From assembly GCA_036936625.1 (NCBI GenBank), contig JAUPFT010000004.1:52463371-52527370 (forward strand): a stretch of DNA of 64,000 nucleotides, written 5' to 3'. This DNA comes from Parnassius smintheus behrii. Taxonomy: Eukaryota; Arthropoda; Insecta; Lepidoptera; Papilionidae. This document shows positions 1 through 11,651 of this stretch, piece after piece; the stretch's first letter is position 1; the number at the start of each line of letters is the position of its first letter. A program made the translations under genes and the position numbers. Under the pieces are notes generated by a model. It made no database searches and had not been told where the DNA came from. It saw only the letters and a program-made list of their open reading frames with translations.

Positions 1-80
1 GTGAGGTCGTTGTACCACCCCGGTTTAAGCCGGGCCATGTGTGCAACAGCAAAGGCTGCTGTGTGGCTCTACCACTGAAA
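1..80 (-). repeat. Repeat-J/SINE-D head fragment
   Basis: On the minus strand this reads as the 5' head shared by SINE-D and repeat-J: GTAGAGCCACACAGCAGC, then a segment equivalent to the CGGCTCGACCGGGG region of SINE-D. The same head occurs at 5880-5968 and 36290-36372. It is cut by the window edge. Confidence 0.55.
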
Positions 81-1764
81 ACGTATAGTATGGCCGTTAA
101 CGCTAACTACTTTGAAATATAATTTTGTAATTCAAAATAGATATAATACCTAAGTGTAATCTGTCAAATTGAAAGTTAACTATTTGGTTGAAACCAATAT
201 TTTTAATATTATAAAAAGTATAAGGAAGATCACGGAGACAGTTATAAATAATACTTGAATAATAGTATTCAATTCTTTAAAATTTGGTTTTTGAACTTTT
301 GACACATGAGTAAAGAAACTATTGATACCTAGACTCAGATTATATTCTTGTACAATAATTTGTAAACGTAGTGATTTTCAAACTCTTTGTACCAAGCTCA
401 AATCATGTTGTTATAAGTTCCAAAGAGTATTACGTTTATTATAATCTGTGTTAACGTATAGTGATTTATCAATGATTTATATACTCTTTAATATCTGTCA
501 ATGTCATAATAACAAATACTACGTTTTGTATTGTATGCCAATACCTTCATCCTGCGCAAAATTGTTAAATACATTCGTCGAATAAAATTTACCTTGTGGA
601 AGTGACGATCAGGTAGTCAATTGTAGTAGTTATTGTGCTGTGTCGTCGTGAAGAATAATAGACTTGCTTCTTTTCCTCTACACAAGATAGAAGATCCAGT
701 TTACGTTCTGATTGTAAGTAGTTCCATGTAAAAGTTATTTTGGCACTTTAACTATATTTATTATAAGATAAAACATTTATCATCACTTGTTAAGATTTGT
801 TCGAGATCCCTGAGTCCACAGAATTTTAGCCCAATTGTGACACAATTTTCCTTATTAGGTACTTCCATTCCATAGCAGTTTTGATATCTAGTAGAATAAT
901 CTACCTGCATTGAAATTTTGATGATTTATTCTTCTCTGGAATACATATTTACGTCCACAGGTGTGTTTAAGTTGAATTTTTTAAGTAACATAATTATTTT
1001 TACTATTAATAAAATAACATTACAAAAAAGTCACATATGTTGTAAGATAGAAAATATCAAGTGTGCCTATATAATTAGTAGAACTTTAAACTCTTTGCAT
1101 TTTTCCTTTCCTTTTTGACTACAATTGTTCTAAAATGAAGGTATCAAGTTTATGAATCTTGAATATTCTAGTTCACCATGTTTATAACTAAGAAAGGGCG
1201 CAGGGAGCACCCCACTCCCAAAGTTTAGTATCCCTCTTCCAAAAGTTTTCATTATAATCAAATTTTTATGACAATTGTTTTTAAGTTCATTACACTAATA
1301 AAACTTAGATTATATTATATAATTTGTCAAAATAAGGTTATATGATTGATAATTGGAACTTTGCTGCTTAAGAATTTCACCTGAGTTTGGCTATCTTAAC
1401 TTATAAAAAAGTTCTTGATGAATTCATGAATGCTTCGACAAAATAGGTTAAATCGTAGTGTACTCTAGAAAAGATTGCTAGTTATATCTATGTGGTCTAC
1501 AGCACTCTCATGTGGGTTAAAAGACTAAGGTTATTGTCTCTTAGGATATCTTTAATGCATTTCACAGGTTTTGGCATTTCAGTCTGCTAAATAAGCTCTT
1601 AATATATTGAAATTGCAATAAAATGTCTGGGTTTTAGATTTTATGAATGATTGTAGACAGACTAAAATATACCTGCTTGCATACAATCATTAAGTTAATT
1701 AGTAACATATTACTAATTCACAAACATTTTGTCTGCTTTAATATGTATAAATACCATTTTTAGA
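81..1764. other. AT-rich DNA without recognisable gene
   Basis: Only short chance open frames are present (for example 66 codons at 918-1118, low complexity). No repeat family known from the rest of the window was recognised here. Confidence 0.6.
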
Positions 1765-1779
1765 GAGTGACTCTTAGCG

Positions 1780-2035
1780 AACCCATCGCAAGTCCACTGC
1801 TGAACATCGATGTTCCCCTTAGATTGCCACAAAGTATGGTCCTGGGCCACCTGCAGCCATCAGTTTGCCAATCCATCTAGTTGGAGGTCACCCAATACTG
1901 CATTTTCCTGTACAATGCTGCCACTTAACAACCATTTTTCCCCCCATTAGTTGTTATTTCTTCAAGCTATTTGGCTGTATCTTTGCGACATCAGTTTATG
2001 GATCCTAGTGCTGACATAGCTCACTATCAGTTACT
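1780..2035 (-). repeat. RTE-A 3'-end fragment, highly diverged
   Basis: The plus strand reads like the reverse complement of the RTE-A 3' end: AAGTCCACTGCTGAACAT, then CCACAAAG, GGTCCTGGGCCACCTGCAG, ATCTAGTTGGAGGTC and GCTGCCACT, in the same order as at 58268-58500. Many substitutions show it is old. Confidence 0.6.
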
Positions 2036-2229
2036 CATGTTCTACTGCAGTGTCCTTGTTACGGATTTTATCCTACAGAGCAATACTGAGCAAAAGCTGC
2101 TTTCCAATGCACGTTGAGTGCTTTTGTTCTTACTCTTACGGCTAGAAGTAAAAAACAATGTTTCACTTCTGTAAGTAAATCACAGGCAGTATGCACTGGT
2201 TGGTTGGTTGATTGTAACTGGATGTGTAT

Positions 2230-3195
2230 TGTTGCACACACTCTTGCTTCCAGCCTACAAAACAAATTGGTTTCTGAAAAGGCCTTAGTATTGTCGACCA
2301 CACACACCCTTTTAAGTAAGTTACACAGAAGGTTGAAGATCATTATCTCCAGTTATGTCTGGCATATGTGAGAAAGCCTTCTCCTAGTTGATATATGCCA
2401 GATTTTGTCTGAATCTGCCATATTTTGGGCGGTGCTACAATACCTTCAGTGGTACCAAGTTGGTATATTGAGGTATTGTAGTACTTGAATAATAATCGTA
2501 TGAAATGCATCTGACTTGAGAACCAGAGCATAAAATCTTTCTAACAAAGAAGAGTTGTAAGATATAGTAGTATTATATCGCTGAAAATCTTCACCGCCTT
2601 GAAGACATTTTTAAGCTTCACCACATTGGAAAGGATATGGTATTAACATCAATGGTGAATACATCACTTACCTTTGGTTTGATAGTCATTAAGACAGAAT
2701 TTCTGGAGAACAATTTTACTAGACTTTTTTTATTTCCAACAGGCCTTAAAATTTATGTGGACAAGACAAAGATATTGTTTAATATTGTTGTTGAAGCTCA
2801 GATGGTTAGCACTCGCTGTAAAGTACACAATACGCGAGCAAACCGGGTTTGATCCCCGCCGGCACCAATGAAATTGTTAATTGCAATTTAAGTGCTGATT
2901 TACCACATGCTCGGACACTTCCTTGCCCTAACACCCTCTCAGAAATGAGAGGAGGCCTGTGCTCAGCAGTGGGATGTATATAGGCTGTAACTTTACTTTA
3001 CTTTACTTTTGTCGTTGAGAGTATTATGCTCAAAGTTGTGAGTATACCTGGGACAAAATATCTAATTAGAATAGTCCAACTTTGAACAAGAAGTCAACCA
3101 AAGAATCCATCTTGACTGGGCTGCATTTAGGAATCTGCGTTAAATCTTCTTGTCTGATATTCAATACATTCTCAGAATTTTAAATGAGAGGTGTA
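2230..3195 (+). pseudogene. RTE-A reverse transcriptase remnant
   Basis: This is a decayed stretch of the RTE-A reverse transcriptase. Matching blocks, in order, are the region of PPEQAGFRKGF (near 2252), YEKAFDS (2370-2390), the GGGCGGTGCTACA block (2428), ACCAGAGCATAAAATC (2521), the segment before the FADD motif (2630-2680), the KTKIMFN region (2765-2785), and after a SINE-E insertion the YVYLGQ region (3020-3060) through the start of the C-terminal domain (3110-3195). Stops and frameshifts break every frame. The 71-codon open frame at 2637-2852 is a chance survivor across the SINE junction. The part from 2478 to 3105 recurs inverted at 3828-4557. Confidence 0.75.
2795..3008 (+). repeat. 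SINE-E inserted in RTE-A remnant
   Basis: A tRNA-like head (AGCTCAGATGGTTAGC with a B-box-like GGGTTTGATCCCCGCC) is followed by the family body and the tail AGGCCTGTGCTCAGCAGTGG, ending in (ACTTT)n. It is flanked by a TTGTYGTTGA target duplication (about 2786-2795 and 3009-3018). About 110 bases of the body are missing relative to the inverted copy at 3924-4240. Confidence 0.8.
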
Positions 3196-3496
3196 CAAAT
3201 ACAACAAATAGGCAAATAGGTAATACTATTTACCATATAATGCAATCAATTTCAATTTATTGTATGACACAAAATGTAAATAATCAGTGATCACCTCATT
3301 CACAGAGGATATTTTCATCCATCATTTCCTTAATATTATAATAACTTTTTTATATAATCTTTGTTTATTTAGTGCTCCCCCATTTAAAATTACATTAATA
3401 TTTCGATGTTTGAGATTTGGTATTAAGAATTTCATACATTTAACAAATTGTTAATGTTAAACCAGTGTACTAGATTGTATGTAAATGTTTAGATTA

Positions 3497-3527
3497 AAAA
3501 CATAAACACTCACCCCTGTCGCCCAGA
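3497..3527 (-). repeat. LINE-B extreme 3' end fragment
   Basis: About 30 bases match the reverse complement of the LINE-B 3' terminus (AACATAAACACTCAC, then CCTGTCGCCCAGAGG). The match is short, so this is tentative. Confidence 0.4.
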
Positions 3528-3736
3528 GGAGTGTTTTTAATTTATTAGTAAAATGAAGACAAAATATACAACATAAAATGGCGCAGATAAGATAACTAAA
3601 AGGTAGATCATCTTGGGCGTAGTTTCAAATTATTATACAAATATTAAAACTAATTTTAAACTTTATTTATAAATATAGTATTTAGTTAAAAAAAAAACTG
3701 CCGTCATCCCGCCTATATATAACATAATCGTATATA

Positions 3737-3802
3737 GTAGAAAATTTACATCTAAAGGAAGGAGATAGTGTATTCTCCTTCCTTTAGATGTTAATTTTCT
3801 AC
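3737..3802. repeat. Hairpin at centre of inverted duplication
   Basis: Arms of about 29 bases (GTAGAAAATTTACATC and on to GGAAGGAGA, against TCTCCTTCC and on to TTTTCTAC) flank an 8-base loop, TAGTGTAT, with one or two mismatches. It sits where the two large arms turn round. Confidence 0.8.
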
Positions 3803-3923
3803 TGGTTTTTTTAAACTGGTTAATTTTCTTTTGGTTGACTTCTTGTTCAAAGTTGGACTATTCTAATTAGATATTTTGTCCCAGGTATACTCACTAGTTT
3901 GAGCATAATGTTCTCAACGACAA

Positions 3924-4240
3924 AAGTAAAGTAAAGTTACAGCCTATATACGTCCCACTGCTGAGCACAGGCCTCCTCTCATTTCTGAGAGGGTTTTAGG
4001 GCAAGGAAGTGTACACCGCGCTGCCCCAGTGCGTGTTGGCGTACTTCACATGTCTTCGAAATATATTTTTTTCTTATTTCTCAGACATGCAGGTTTCCTC
4101 ACGATGTTTTCTTTCACCGCCCAGCACGTGGTAAATCAGCACTTATAATTGCAATTAACAATTTCATTGGTGCCGGCGGGGATCAAACCCGGTTTGCTCG
4201 CGTATTGTGTACTTTACAGCGAGTGCTAACCATCTGAGCT
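3924..4240 (-). repeat. SINE-E, near-complete copy
   Basis: The tail is AGCCTATATACGTCCCACTG on the left and the tRNA-like head is on the right (GGGGATCAAACCCGG, then AGCGAGTGCTAACCATCTG). A perfect target duplication, TCAACGACAA, lies at 3914-3923 and 4241-4250. This is one of the clearest full copies in the window. Confidence 0.85.
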
Positions 4241-4250
4241 TCAACGACAA

Positions 4251-4557
4251 TATTAAACAATATCTTTGTCTTGTCCACATTAATTTTAAGGCCTGTTGGA
4301 AATAAAAAAATCTAGTAAAATTGTTCTCCAGGAATTCTGTCTTATTGACTGTCAAACCGAAGGTAAGTGATGTAGTCACCATTGATGTTAATACCATATC
4401 CTTTCCAATGTGGTGAAGCTTAAAAATGTCTTCAAGGCGGTGAAGATTTTCAGCGATATAATACTACTATATCTTACAACTCTTCTTTATTAGAAAGATT
4501 TTATGCTCTGGTTCTCAAGTCAGATGGATTTCGTAGGATTATTATTCAAGTACTACC
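4251..4557 (-). pseudogene. RTE-A remnant, inverted twin
   Basis: This is the reverse-complement partner of 2478-2794. The 77-codon open frame at 4164-4397 overlaps the block before the FADD motif but is broken and non-functional. It is part of the inverted duplication. Confidence 0.75.
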
Positions 4558-4649
4558 TACTTTTTAAGGTTCCGTAATCACATAAAAAGTAGCCTATATG
4601 TTGCCCCGGGTTACTATATCTACCTATATACAAAATTTGATAATAGACA

Positions 4650-5050
4650 GAGTACCAACTTCCATTTGGCACGATCCTGACACACCTTTCTCGCCACCTT
4701 TACATCCATATACCTATGCATACATGCTCGTCGGCTAAGGGTAATCTAATACCAGTCCAACTTCATATATCGACAATTTGGTCGATTAACTTTCGTCTGT
4801 GGCGTCCCTTCTCGACTCTGTCGTTCACAACCAACATAAATTTGCTTTGCCACTGTCCTCGTTCATTCTTTATACATGACTAAATCAACGAAGCATTTCT
4901 TATTAATCCTGATCACAACATCTTCTTGCAAACCACACTTTTCTCTTATTACACAATTTCTCAACTTGTCATTCAGATTCAGCCCTAACATACACCATAA
5001 TGACCGCATTTCCACAGCACTTATCCTACTCTCGTGCTTCTACTGCCAAC
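4650..5050 (-). pseudogene. LINE-B C-terminal remnant
   Basis: The reverse complement follows the LINE-B 3' coding region block by block: GTAGAAGCACGAGAGTAGGA and on to ATGCGGTC (5005-5045), GGGCTGAATCTGAATGAC, AAGAAATGCTTCG (4890), GAATGAACGAGGACAGTGGC (4855-4875), the GRPRR region (about 4800) and GGATCGTGCCAAATGGAAG (4655-4675). The region corresponds to a C-terminal module with an RWFGHVERM motif, typical of RTE-like elements. Substitutions and indels leave no long frame. Confidence 0.7.
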
Positions 5051-5109
5051 TAAGCTTTCCATACCATACATTTAGGTTTGACACAGCATAGTAAATTGCC
5101 ATACGTACC

Positions 5110-5712
5110 TTTTAAGCCGGCTATGCATGTTGGCCAAGCGAAGGTGAGCACCAACGTATATAGACAGCGCATTTGTCAAGCCTCGCTATTGCTTGTCGAC
5201 GCTCGCGTAGCTGGTCGAGTGCAAGCGAGTGCCAACTTGTAATACGGTTTGTTTGGCGTGCCTTGCTGCCACTCGGGATCACTCGCTACGACTCTTCTAC
5301 TTCGGAACAGTGTCGGTTTTTCTGCACAAATCAAAGACGCTCGCCTGCACTCGGCAAGTCGCGTCCACATGTTAGTCGCCAATGTCAGTTACAGCTTGGC
5401 GTCCGTTCACTATACTAACGCGGACATCTTCAAGTTTTTTAACTTTACTGCGGAGTGCACTGATAATAATTATATGAACTTATTAAATAATATATAACTT
5501 TTACGTCGTCCATATCATACCAAATCTCAATGACAACTAATTACGGCCAACATGTTGATAGCTCCGCAAAAACGCGTAAACATTGGCCCAGGAATTGGTT
5601 TCTTTCGAACTTGACCAACGTGAGACTTGACTGGACCAAGTGTAGCACTCGCCTTGTATCAATTTGTCTACGCTTGCCTTGACTGAGGCTTGGCCAACAT
5701 GTATTGCTGGGG
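5110..5712. mobile_element. Foldback-H element, copy 1
   Basis: The sequence is rich in TTGGCCAAGCGAAGG-type blocks: TAGCTGGTCGAGTGCAAGCG, then TTTGTCAAGCCTCGCTA. It ends with CTTGACTGAGGCTTGGCCAAC. The same blocks, in the same order and also inverted, form the element at 39060-39850. I infer a non-autonomous DNA element with long subterminal inverted repeats. The short open frames at 5173-5497 are GC-rich repeat artefacts. Confidence 0.6.
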
Positions 5713-5814
5713 CTTGAACACCTTCATTTGCAACTCGGCCGCCGACAACGCAAATATGACTTGATCATCGGCATCCAAAAGGCATTTGTATGCCTGGGGT
5801 AGTGTTTTATGTAA

Positions 5815-5968
5815 TTCCGCTACCATATTAAAGGGGAAGGAGGGTGGGCCTCCGGCCACCTCCACTTACCAGACGAGACACAGAAGTAAACTTCTACTTC
5901 ATGCAGATTTTTTGTAAGGTCGTGGTACCTCCCCGGTTCGAGCCGACCCATCAGTGCGACAGATCTAT
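5815..5968 (-). repeat. Repeat-J copy
   Basis: It shares ACCATATTAAAGGGG, then CCGGCCACCTCCACTTACCA and GGTCGTGGTACC, with 36202-36372. Read on the minus strand, its head resembles SINE-D but its tail differs. Confidence 0.55.
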
Positions 5969-6524
5969 AATAATGGTCTTTGGGCAAGTGTTTGTCGTTT
6001 TGTTACAATATTAACTCAAAAACTGTGTGTGATATGGAAAAATGGTTAAAATAGAATTTAACATCTAACAATTTCACACAAAAAAGGTCATATCATTAAT
6101 TACAACACATGTTAATATAGTTTTGTTTTAAAATTACATTAAAATAAAAAATAAAAATTATAAATCGATATGCATAAAAATTTAAGAGATAAAAGTGTAA
6201 GGACAGTTTTTTTCCCAAAAAGGTTTGTACCAATTTTTTTTATACTTCTTATCGCATTTATTTTATGTTTTTCGGATCTGTCTGTACGTGAAATATCATC
6301 ACAATCAACAAACAGTTCAGTCATTCCGTAGATTAGGCTGGGCAAGTTGACAAAAAATTTAAAAATGTTTATTTTTGTCCTCATAGCATGCAAATAACCG
6401 TCCGTGCTTAATAGAAGCCACAGGCCAGTATTTCGACATGAAACACTCTTTAACTATATTATCAGTCAACAAATTCTATATTTAAGAACCAAAATGACTC
6501 ATATACACATATTACATATACATA
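5969..6524. other. AT-rich DNA, no feature seen
   Basis: Low-complexity AT-rich sequence. The 84-codon minus frame at 6139-6393 has no recognisable domain and an AT-driven composition. Confidence 0.55.
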
Positions 6525-6775
6525 TATATTATGGCTGTCGCGCGAATGGGTCGGCTCGACCGGGGAAGGACCACAATACCAGCGTAAAATTGCTGATGTG
6601 CTTCGTATGGTGAGTGCAGAGATCCAGAGATCCCTTTCTTAGTCCTCAGGGGTGACAACGCATATGCATTTTGATTCTAAATCGAGGGTAACTATAGTTG
6701 TCTATGGGCCACAGCATCCACTTACCATCAGGTGGACTGTATGCCCGTTTGTCACCCATATTATATAAAAAAAAT
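6525..6775 (+). repeat. SINE-D copy
   Basis: It contains the family landmarks GAATGGGTCGGCTCGACC, AATACCAGCGTAAAAT, CTTCGTATGGTGAGTG, GTCTATGGGCCACAGC and the tail CACTTACCATCAGGTGGAC, then TATAAAAAAAA. Confidence 0.8.
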
Positions 6776-9439
6776 TATGTAGGTAGGCTTAGTGCCAAAA
6801 AGAAAATCACAAGACCTGAACCGGATAGCTGGCGTTGTGGTCGAGTTATTTTACATTCACGCTGTTAAAAGTTCGGAACTGGAGTACCTAAATTCGCAGT
6901 GAAACTCGTTGAGTCACCTACGGGAATAGTTCGTTTATCTTTAAAACTAAAGTAAACTCACAAATTGTTTGCCATTACTATTTCTAGCTAACGATTCAAC
7001 TTCATTCATTTTAACGCAAATCAAAGTGAAACAGATATTATCGTTTTTAGCGGCTCAAATAGACAATTTAAAATATTTCTAGCAGCAAAGCTCTTAAAAA
7101 GTTACAGTTAAAGCGGGGTGCCCAATTTGCAATAATATAACAGAATTTTCGAAACGCAGTATTGCAAAATCTATAAATTGTTTTAAAAACAGAAGCCTAA
7201 TGTTTTTTTATACTTATATATACGAATTGCTTGCTAAGTGAGAACGGTTTGCCAAAAAATCTTCCGAACTGCGCAATATTTTGAATAGAAGTGAGATCTA
7301 TTTCATTACTTTTGACCGATAATGTAGTTCGCATTTTATTTGAACATGTATTGCATAAATATTGAATACGAAATACACGTATTAACTCAAATATGAGATT
7401 TTAGTGTAACCTACATTCACGATGTATTCCCAAAAGGCCCATTCATTCTAAAAAAGTTTCTCATGCGTGAACAGTACGCCATAAAGACGTCTAGTTTTGT
7501 GAGGAATAACTTCCTTTCGAGTAATCTGAAAGTCCAGTGGGCAACCGAAGAACAATTATGGCATTGCGCCAACCGCAGTTGTATATCGAACATGAGTTGC
7601 ACGCGTAGGCTTTCATTACACATACCAACTATAAAATTCAAAATTGATGGTTTAATAATATCCGTCTTTTAGATCAATTATTTATTTTATTTTATTTTTA
7701 CTTTAATGCACAAGGTAGTATAATATGGCGGACTTAATTCCATAGGGCATTCTCACCCAGAACCATTAGGTTAAACAGAGATAGACATATAAGAGGCGAT
7801 GCATCAGTAATCAAAATATAAAGGGATGATAAAAGTAATATATTTAATTACACCAGCTCAACAAATAGTAAAAAGGTATATTACCACACTAAACTATAAT
7901 GACACCGAAAACTTAATATTATAGCAAAAATAATATCAAATTATCTCTACGTTTTACACTAAAAATATTGTATCAATATTTTATCTAGGAATAATAAATA
8001 AATAATAATGCAAACGGCAAATAGTTAAAACTATCTTCCTAAATTAAGAAATAATTTGTTGATTTGGATAATTTGGGTACTTTTAACTACGTAAGTAAAA
8101 CTGATAACCGTACTCCTGGTCCCCATAATACAGGTTACAGGCCTAGTTTGGGGTACACCAGTATTTTTTATATGCAATAATAATTTAATTGTTTTTAAAT
8201 ATTATATTATTAAATATAAACTTAAATACGTTTATGAATAATCATTTATACATCTTTTATCGGCACGACTATAGTTCAAAAAAGGGAGGTTCTTATTTTA
8301 ACAAATTTTAGTTGTATGTGTAGATGTCCCAGAAGTCGACATCAAGCCAGAATTGGGTGGTAGGTCAAGTCATAATAGACAATACAAAACTATAAAAAAA
8401 TATATTTTATTGAATGAATGTATTTTAAAAATTAAAGGCATTTATAAAAAGAAATCGAGAAAATCTACTCCCTGTGACGGTCTTTTATCTTCCCTTGCTA
8501 CATATTTTAACTTTTTTTTAATTTTATTTTTATTGTACAATCTTGAATAATGCTTCTGAGAACTGTTGTTTAAAATTTAGAGCCAACTGCTCCAGTCCAG
8601 AAGTAAATGTAATTTTTTCCCAACGATGTATACAAAATTAATACTTTACCCAGTTTTAAATGATTGTACTGAAAATATATGTACTACTACACAGTAGTCA
8701 TGTGCGAGACATATAATTTTGGTACAATGGCGAATGTATTAAAGTCAAACAACAAATAAGTATACCTAGGAATTATACCTTTTATAATATATGTATAAAC
8801 GATGTCATTTAGTAAAGTATATAACATGTGCTTATAATAGAAAAATATACTGTGGCGAGTTTGAATTTGAAGTAATAAGATAACTATGACGACTTCCTAC
8901 CGTTTAAGGTAGTCCAGCGGATACAATAATTCTTTATATCATATGTTAGGAATGACCTGCTCTCAAGGGTATTTTTATACACAGAGCTACAAGCAACCGG
9001 TTCTTACAATTGCCAGCAATGCTTTGTTATTCGTACGAACTATAAACTAGAAATGTTTTCATTTTTCATATATTTAACCTAATCAGGTTTTAATTATGCA
9101 ACTATTTCTTCTCGAAATATGCGAGACGAAAAACTACACTAATGTACGAATTTTAGCACACGTACAGACGTTCTTTTAAAAACATTAGAACCGGATACTA
9201 TTATTGGACTTTAAAACGTGGCTTTACAACAAAACCATATAAATTAGACAAAAAAAAGTTAAATTATTTTTAGATTACTACAGAAAATATTATTTGCCTA
9301 AATGAAAACTTAACACCTGAGTTTGAATGTACTCTATAGTTCTTTAATTTGTAAGGTTTTGTGTTGTGGTCCACCATTCGTTTCAAAGCGGTATATTTGA
9401 TTATAACTTTTGGACCGTTAACGTAACAACCTATTAAAC
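6776..9439. other. Long AT-rich stretch without gene
   Basis: Open frames at 7417-7672 and 8353-8550 are short, lack domains and are AT-driven. I see no family repeat here. Confidence 0.55.
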
Positions 9440-9454
9440 AACACTGCTGAAAGC

Positions 9455-9690
9455 CTTTGTCCCCCCAGTTTGCCTCATAGGGGGGATATTTGCCATAGCT
9501 GGCACGCTTGGCAAGCGAGTTGGCAACAGTAGTTTTTTTAATTTTTAGTCGTTATTAAGAAGACGCTGCTGCCCATCTGATTTGTTTCCCTCTGTCGCCT
9601 ATTACGACACCCACGGAGTTATTTGTTCTTACACCGCAACTACATGGGTTACTTTTGGTAACAAGACCTAAAACTCCTGCTTATATATTA
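9455..9690 (-). repeat. RTE-A 5' untranslated fragment
   Basis: It matches the 5' end of RTE-A seen at 63075-63261: GGGGGATATTTGCCATAG, CTTGGCAAGCGAGTTGGC, GCTGCTGCCCATCTGATT, TTCCCTCTGTCGCC and ACGACACCCACGG. Only the 5' region is present, so this is a deletion derivative. Confidence 0.7.
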
Positions 9691-9867
9691 CGTTGTATCA
9701 TTTTCGTATTTTCGAAAGTATATTTCGCTGCATGAAACAACAGTCATTCATAACCTTCTTTGGTGCTTAAGACACAATAATTAATTCTGTTCGAAACCGT
9801 CTACCACTGCCATAGCGGTACTGCTCGTGCGCTTTGTATGGCCTCTACAATTCCCCCCCACCCCACT

Positions 9868-9922
9868 CCACTAGCTGGAGTAACGACCTGGTAGACCATT
9901 AAAGAAGTCGATAGTTGCAGGT
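9868..9922 (+). repeat. RTE-A 3' coding fragment
   Basis: CTAGCTGGAGTAACGACCTG, then GAAGTCGATAGTTGCAGG, resembles the WSDDLVR...SRWMQ segment of RTE-A. Short and diverged. Confidence 0.45.
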
Positions 9923-9939
9923 GTGTCGGGACTTTATAC

Positions 9940-10455
9940 GTAGAGCTGCAGCTATATTAAGTTGTAGCACGAATGGGTCGGCTCGACCGAGGTAGGACCA
10001 CGCTCTCACAGAATACCAACATAAAATAGCAACTCAGTAATGCTGTGTTTCGTATGGTGAGTCTAGAGAACCGCAGACCCTTTTTACTAGAAACGAGGCA
10101 TTTCATCTTAATCCTCTGGGGTTACTACGCATTTGCATTTAGATTTTTTTTATATAGAAAAGGCGGCAAACGAGCATACGGCTCACCTGATGTTAAGTAA
10201 CTACCGCCGCCCATGATCAACCGCAACACCAGGGGAATTGCAGGTGCGTTGTCGGCCCTTTAGAAAGGCGTAAGCTCTTTTCTTGAAGGTCTCCAGGTCG
10301 TATCGGTCCGGAATAATCGCAGGTGGTAAACTATTCCACAGAGAGGTCGTACGCGGAGAATCGTTCATCGAGAATAAATGTAGATGTCTATGGGCCACAG
10401 CATCCACTTGCTATCAGTTGGACTGCGTCCTCGTTTGTCACAGCATTCTATAAAA
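9940..10455 (+). repeat. SINE-D split by LINE-C tail
   Basis: The SINE-D head and body run from about 9940 to 10142, and the last part (AATAAATGTAGATGTC, then GGGCCACAGCATCCACTT) resumes at about 10370. A LINE-C 3' end lies between. Confidence 0.8.
10146..10366 (-). mobile_element. LINE-C 3'-end insertion
   Basis: A poly-T on the plus side marks the 3' end. The minus strand encodes the LINE-C C-terminus with the motifs SLWNSLPPAI, PDRYDLETFKKRAY and a final VAVDHGRR. It is 5'-truncated and inserted in the opposite orientation to the SINE-D that holds it, so it is the younger of the two. Confidence 0.8.
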
Positions 10456-11650
10456 ATAAAATATCATTCAGTGATTTATAAATTCTAATGTACTAAGTTA
10501 GCTGCTTTTCGGTATTCCTAAGTTCAATTTTCCAGAATTAATATTTTTGCAAACAAAAAATATGTTTGGTTTTCGATCTGAATGTCTTGCAATTACCTCT
10601 TAGCACTTATCATCCAAGCCTACCTCCAGTATTATTCTTTATATTACATAGTATAGAGGTGAGTCACAACGAGTTAGTACTTCTGTTTGCGAGTACATTT
10701 TCAGCACAATTATAGTACGTGTTCAGACCGACGATGACGTTATTCATAATGGAAAACATGTCTTGATAGTAAAAATTGGCTTAAACGAACTGATAAAAGC
10801 AAAATGAAGCATTGTAATACTCGTACAATACATACAAGTGACAAACGATAAATAAAACGTTAGCTTCGCTCGATATTCCCGATTATGTCCTGGCTCACAT
10901 CCAAACCATGGGAACAGCGGCACTTTATCGCATTAGGACAAATTCAATCAGTTCTCGCTTCACTTAATCCGTTCGTTTAGTTTGGGCGCCTCTAAAGATT
11001 TACTTCTACTCCATTATAACGTTGAGATAAGTTTGCTTCGTTATTGGTATATAGACCCTTTATCTGGTTAACTTAGTTCTATGGAATAAATTATTCAAAA
11101 TTAGCCCTATCGATATTGTGTGCCATAGTCACGTATTGTTTTTTTTATTAAAGATTTAACCGTAACCTAGCTTCTATCGATCCATGAGAACCTCAAATTA
11201 GAGTTTAAAAATCCATAAAAAAAATATTGGCGATGGACGGTAATGTTCTCTAAACCAATTATTATGCCCACGGCGTCTTCTGCTCACTCTTGTGTTGTCA
11301 ATGGGAGAGATTGATAGATTCCCAAGTATATAAGGAAACTTAAAGGCACACCCTCGGCGAACAGCTTGGCAGCGCAGTGGCCGTTTGAATACTCGAGGGG
11401 GCCGCAGGCTTGATTCCCACACATTAGGTATTTTTATAACATTCAAAACCAATTTGGCGTGCGAAGGAAAAAAACTTCCGACTGATGAGGAGTTCAGCAA
11501 GGGATGTGACCAATGAATACTGTACATTGCTGGTGCCAGTACTAAGCTTATTCTATTTACTATGCAGTCATGTGAAATGTTGATTTAGGCTTTAGTTGTT
11601 GTTCTATCAGTTTAAACTATTGTGACGCTATGACTGTGTCGCCTCATTTT
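10456..11650. other. No convincing gene
   Basis: At 11371-11500 there is a weak tRNA-like SINE signature (GCAGCGCAGTGGCC, then GGCTTGATTCCCAC). The 109-codon minus frame at 11198-11527 covers it and is therefore probably not a gene. Elsewhere the sequence is AT-rich. Confidence 0.45.
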
Positions 11651-11651
11651 T

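Larger units (their letters stand above)
2478..4557. repeat. Large imperfect inverted duplication
   Basis: The left arm (2478-3105) and right arm (3828-4557) are reverse complements that carry the same RTE-A piece with the same SINE-E insertion and flanking duplication, so they arose by duplication and not by separate insertions. The spacer is asymmetric: about 630 bases from the left arm to a central hairpin (3737-3802), but only about 25 bases from the hairpin to the right arm. The left arm lacks about 110 bases inside SINE-E. Confidence 0.85.

Noticed and set aside
11198..11527. 109-codon minus-strand ORF
   Set aside because: It overlaps a tRNA-like SINE block and contains no recognisable domain.
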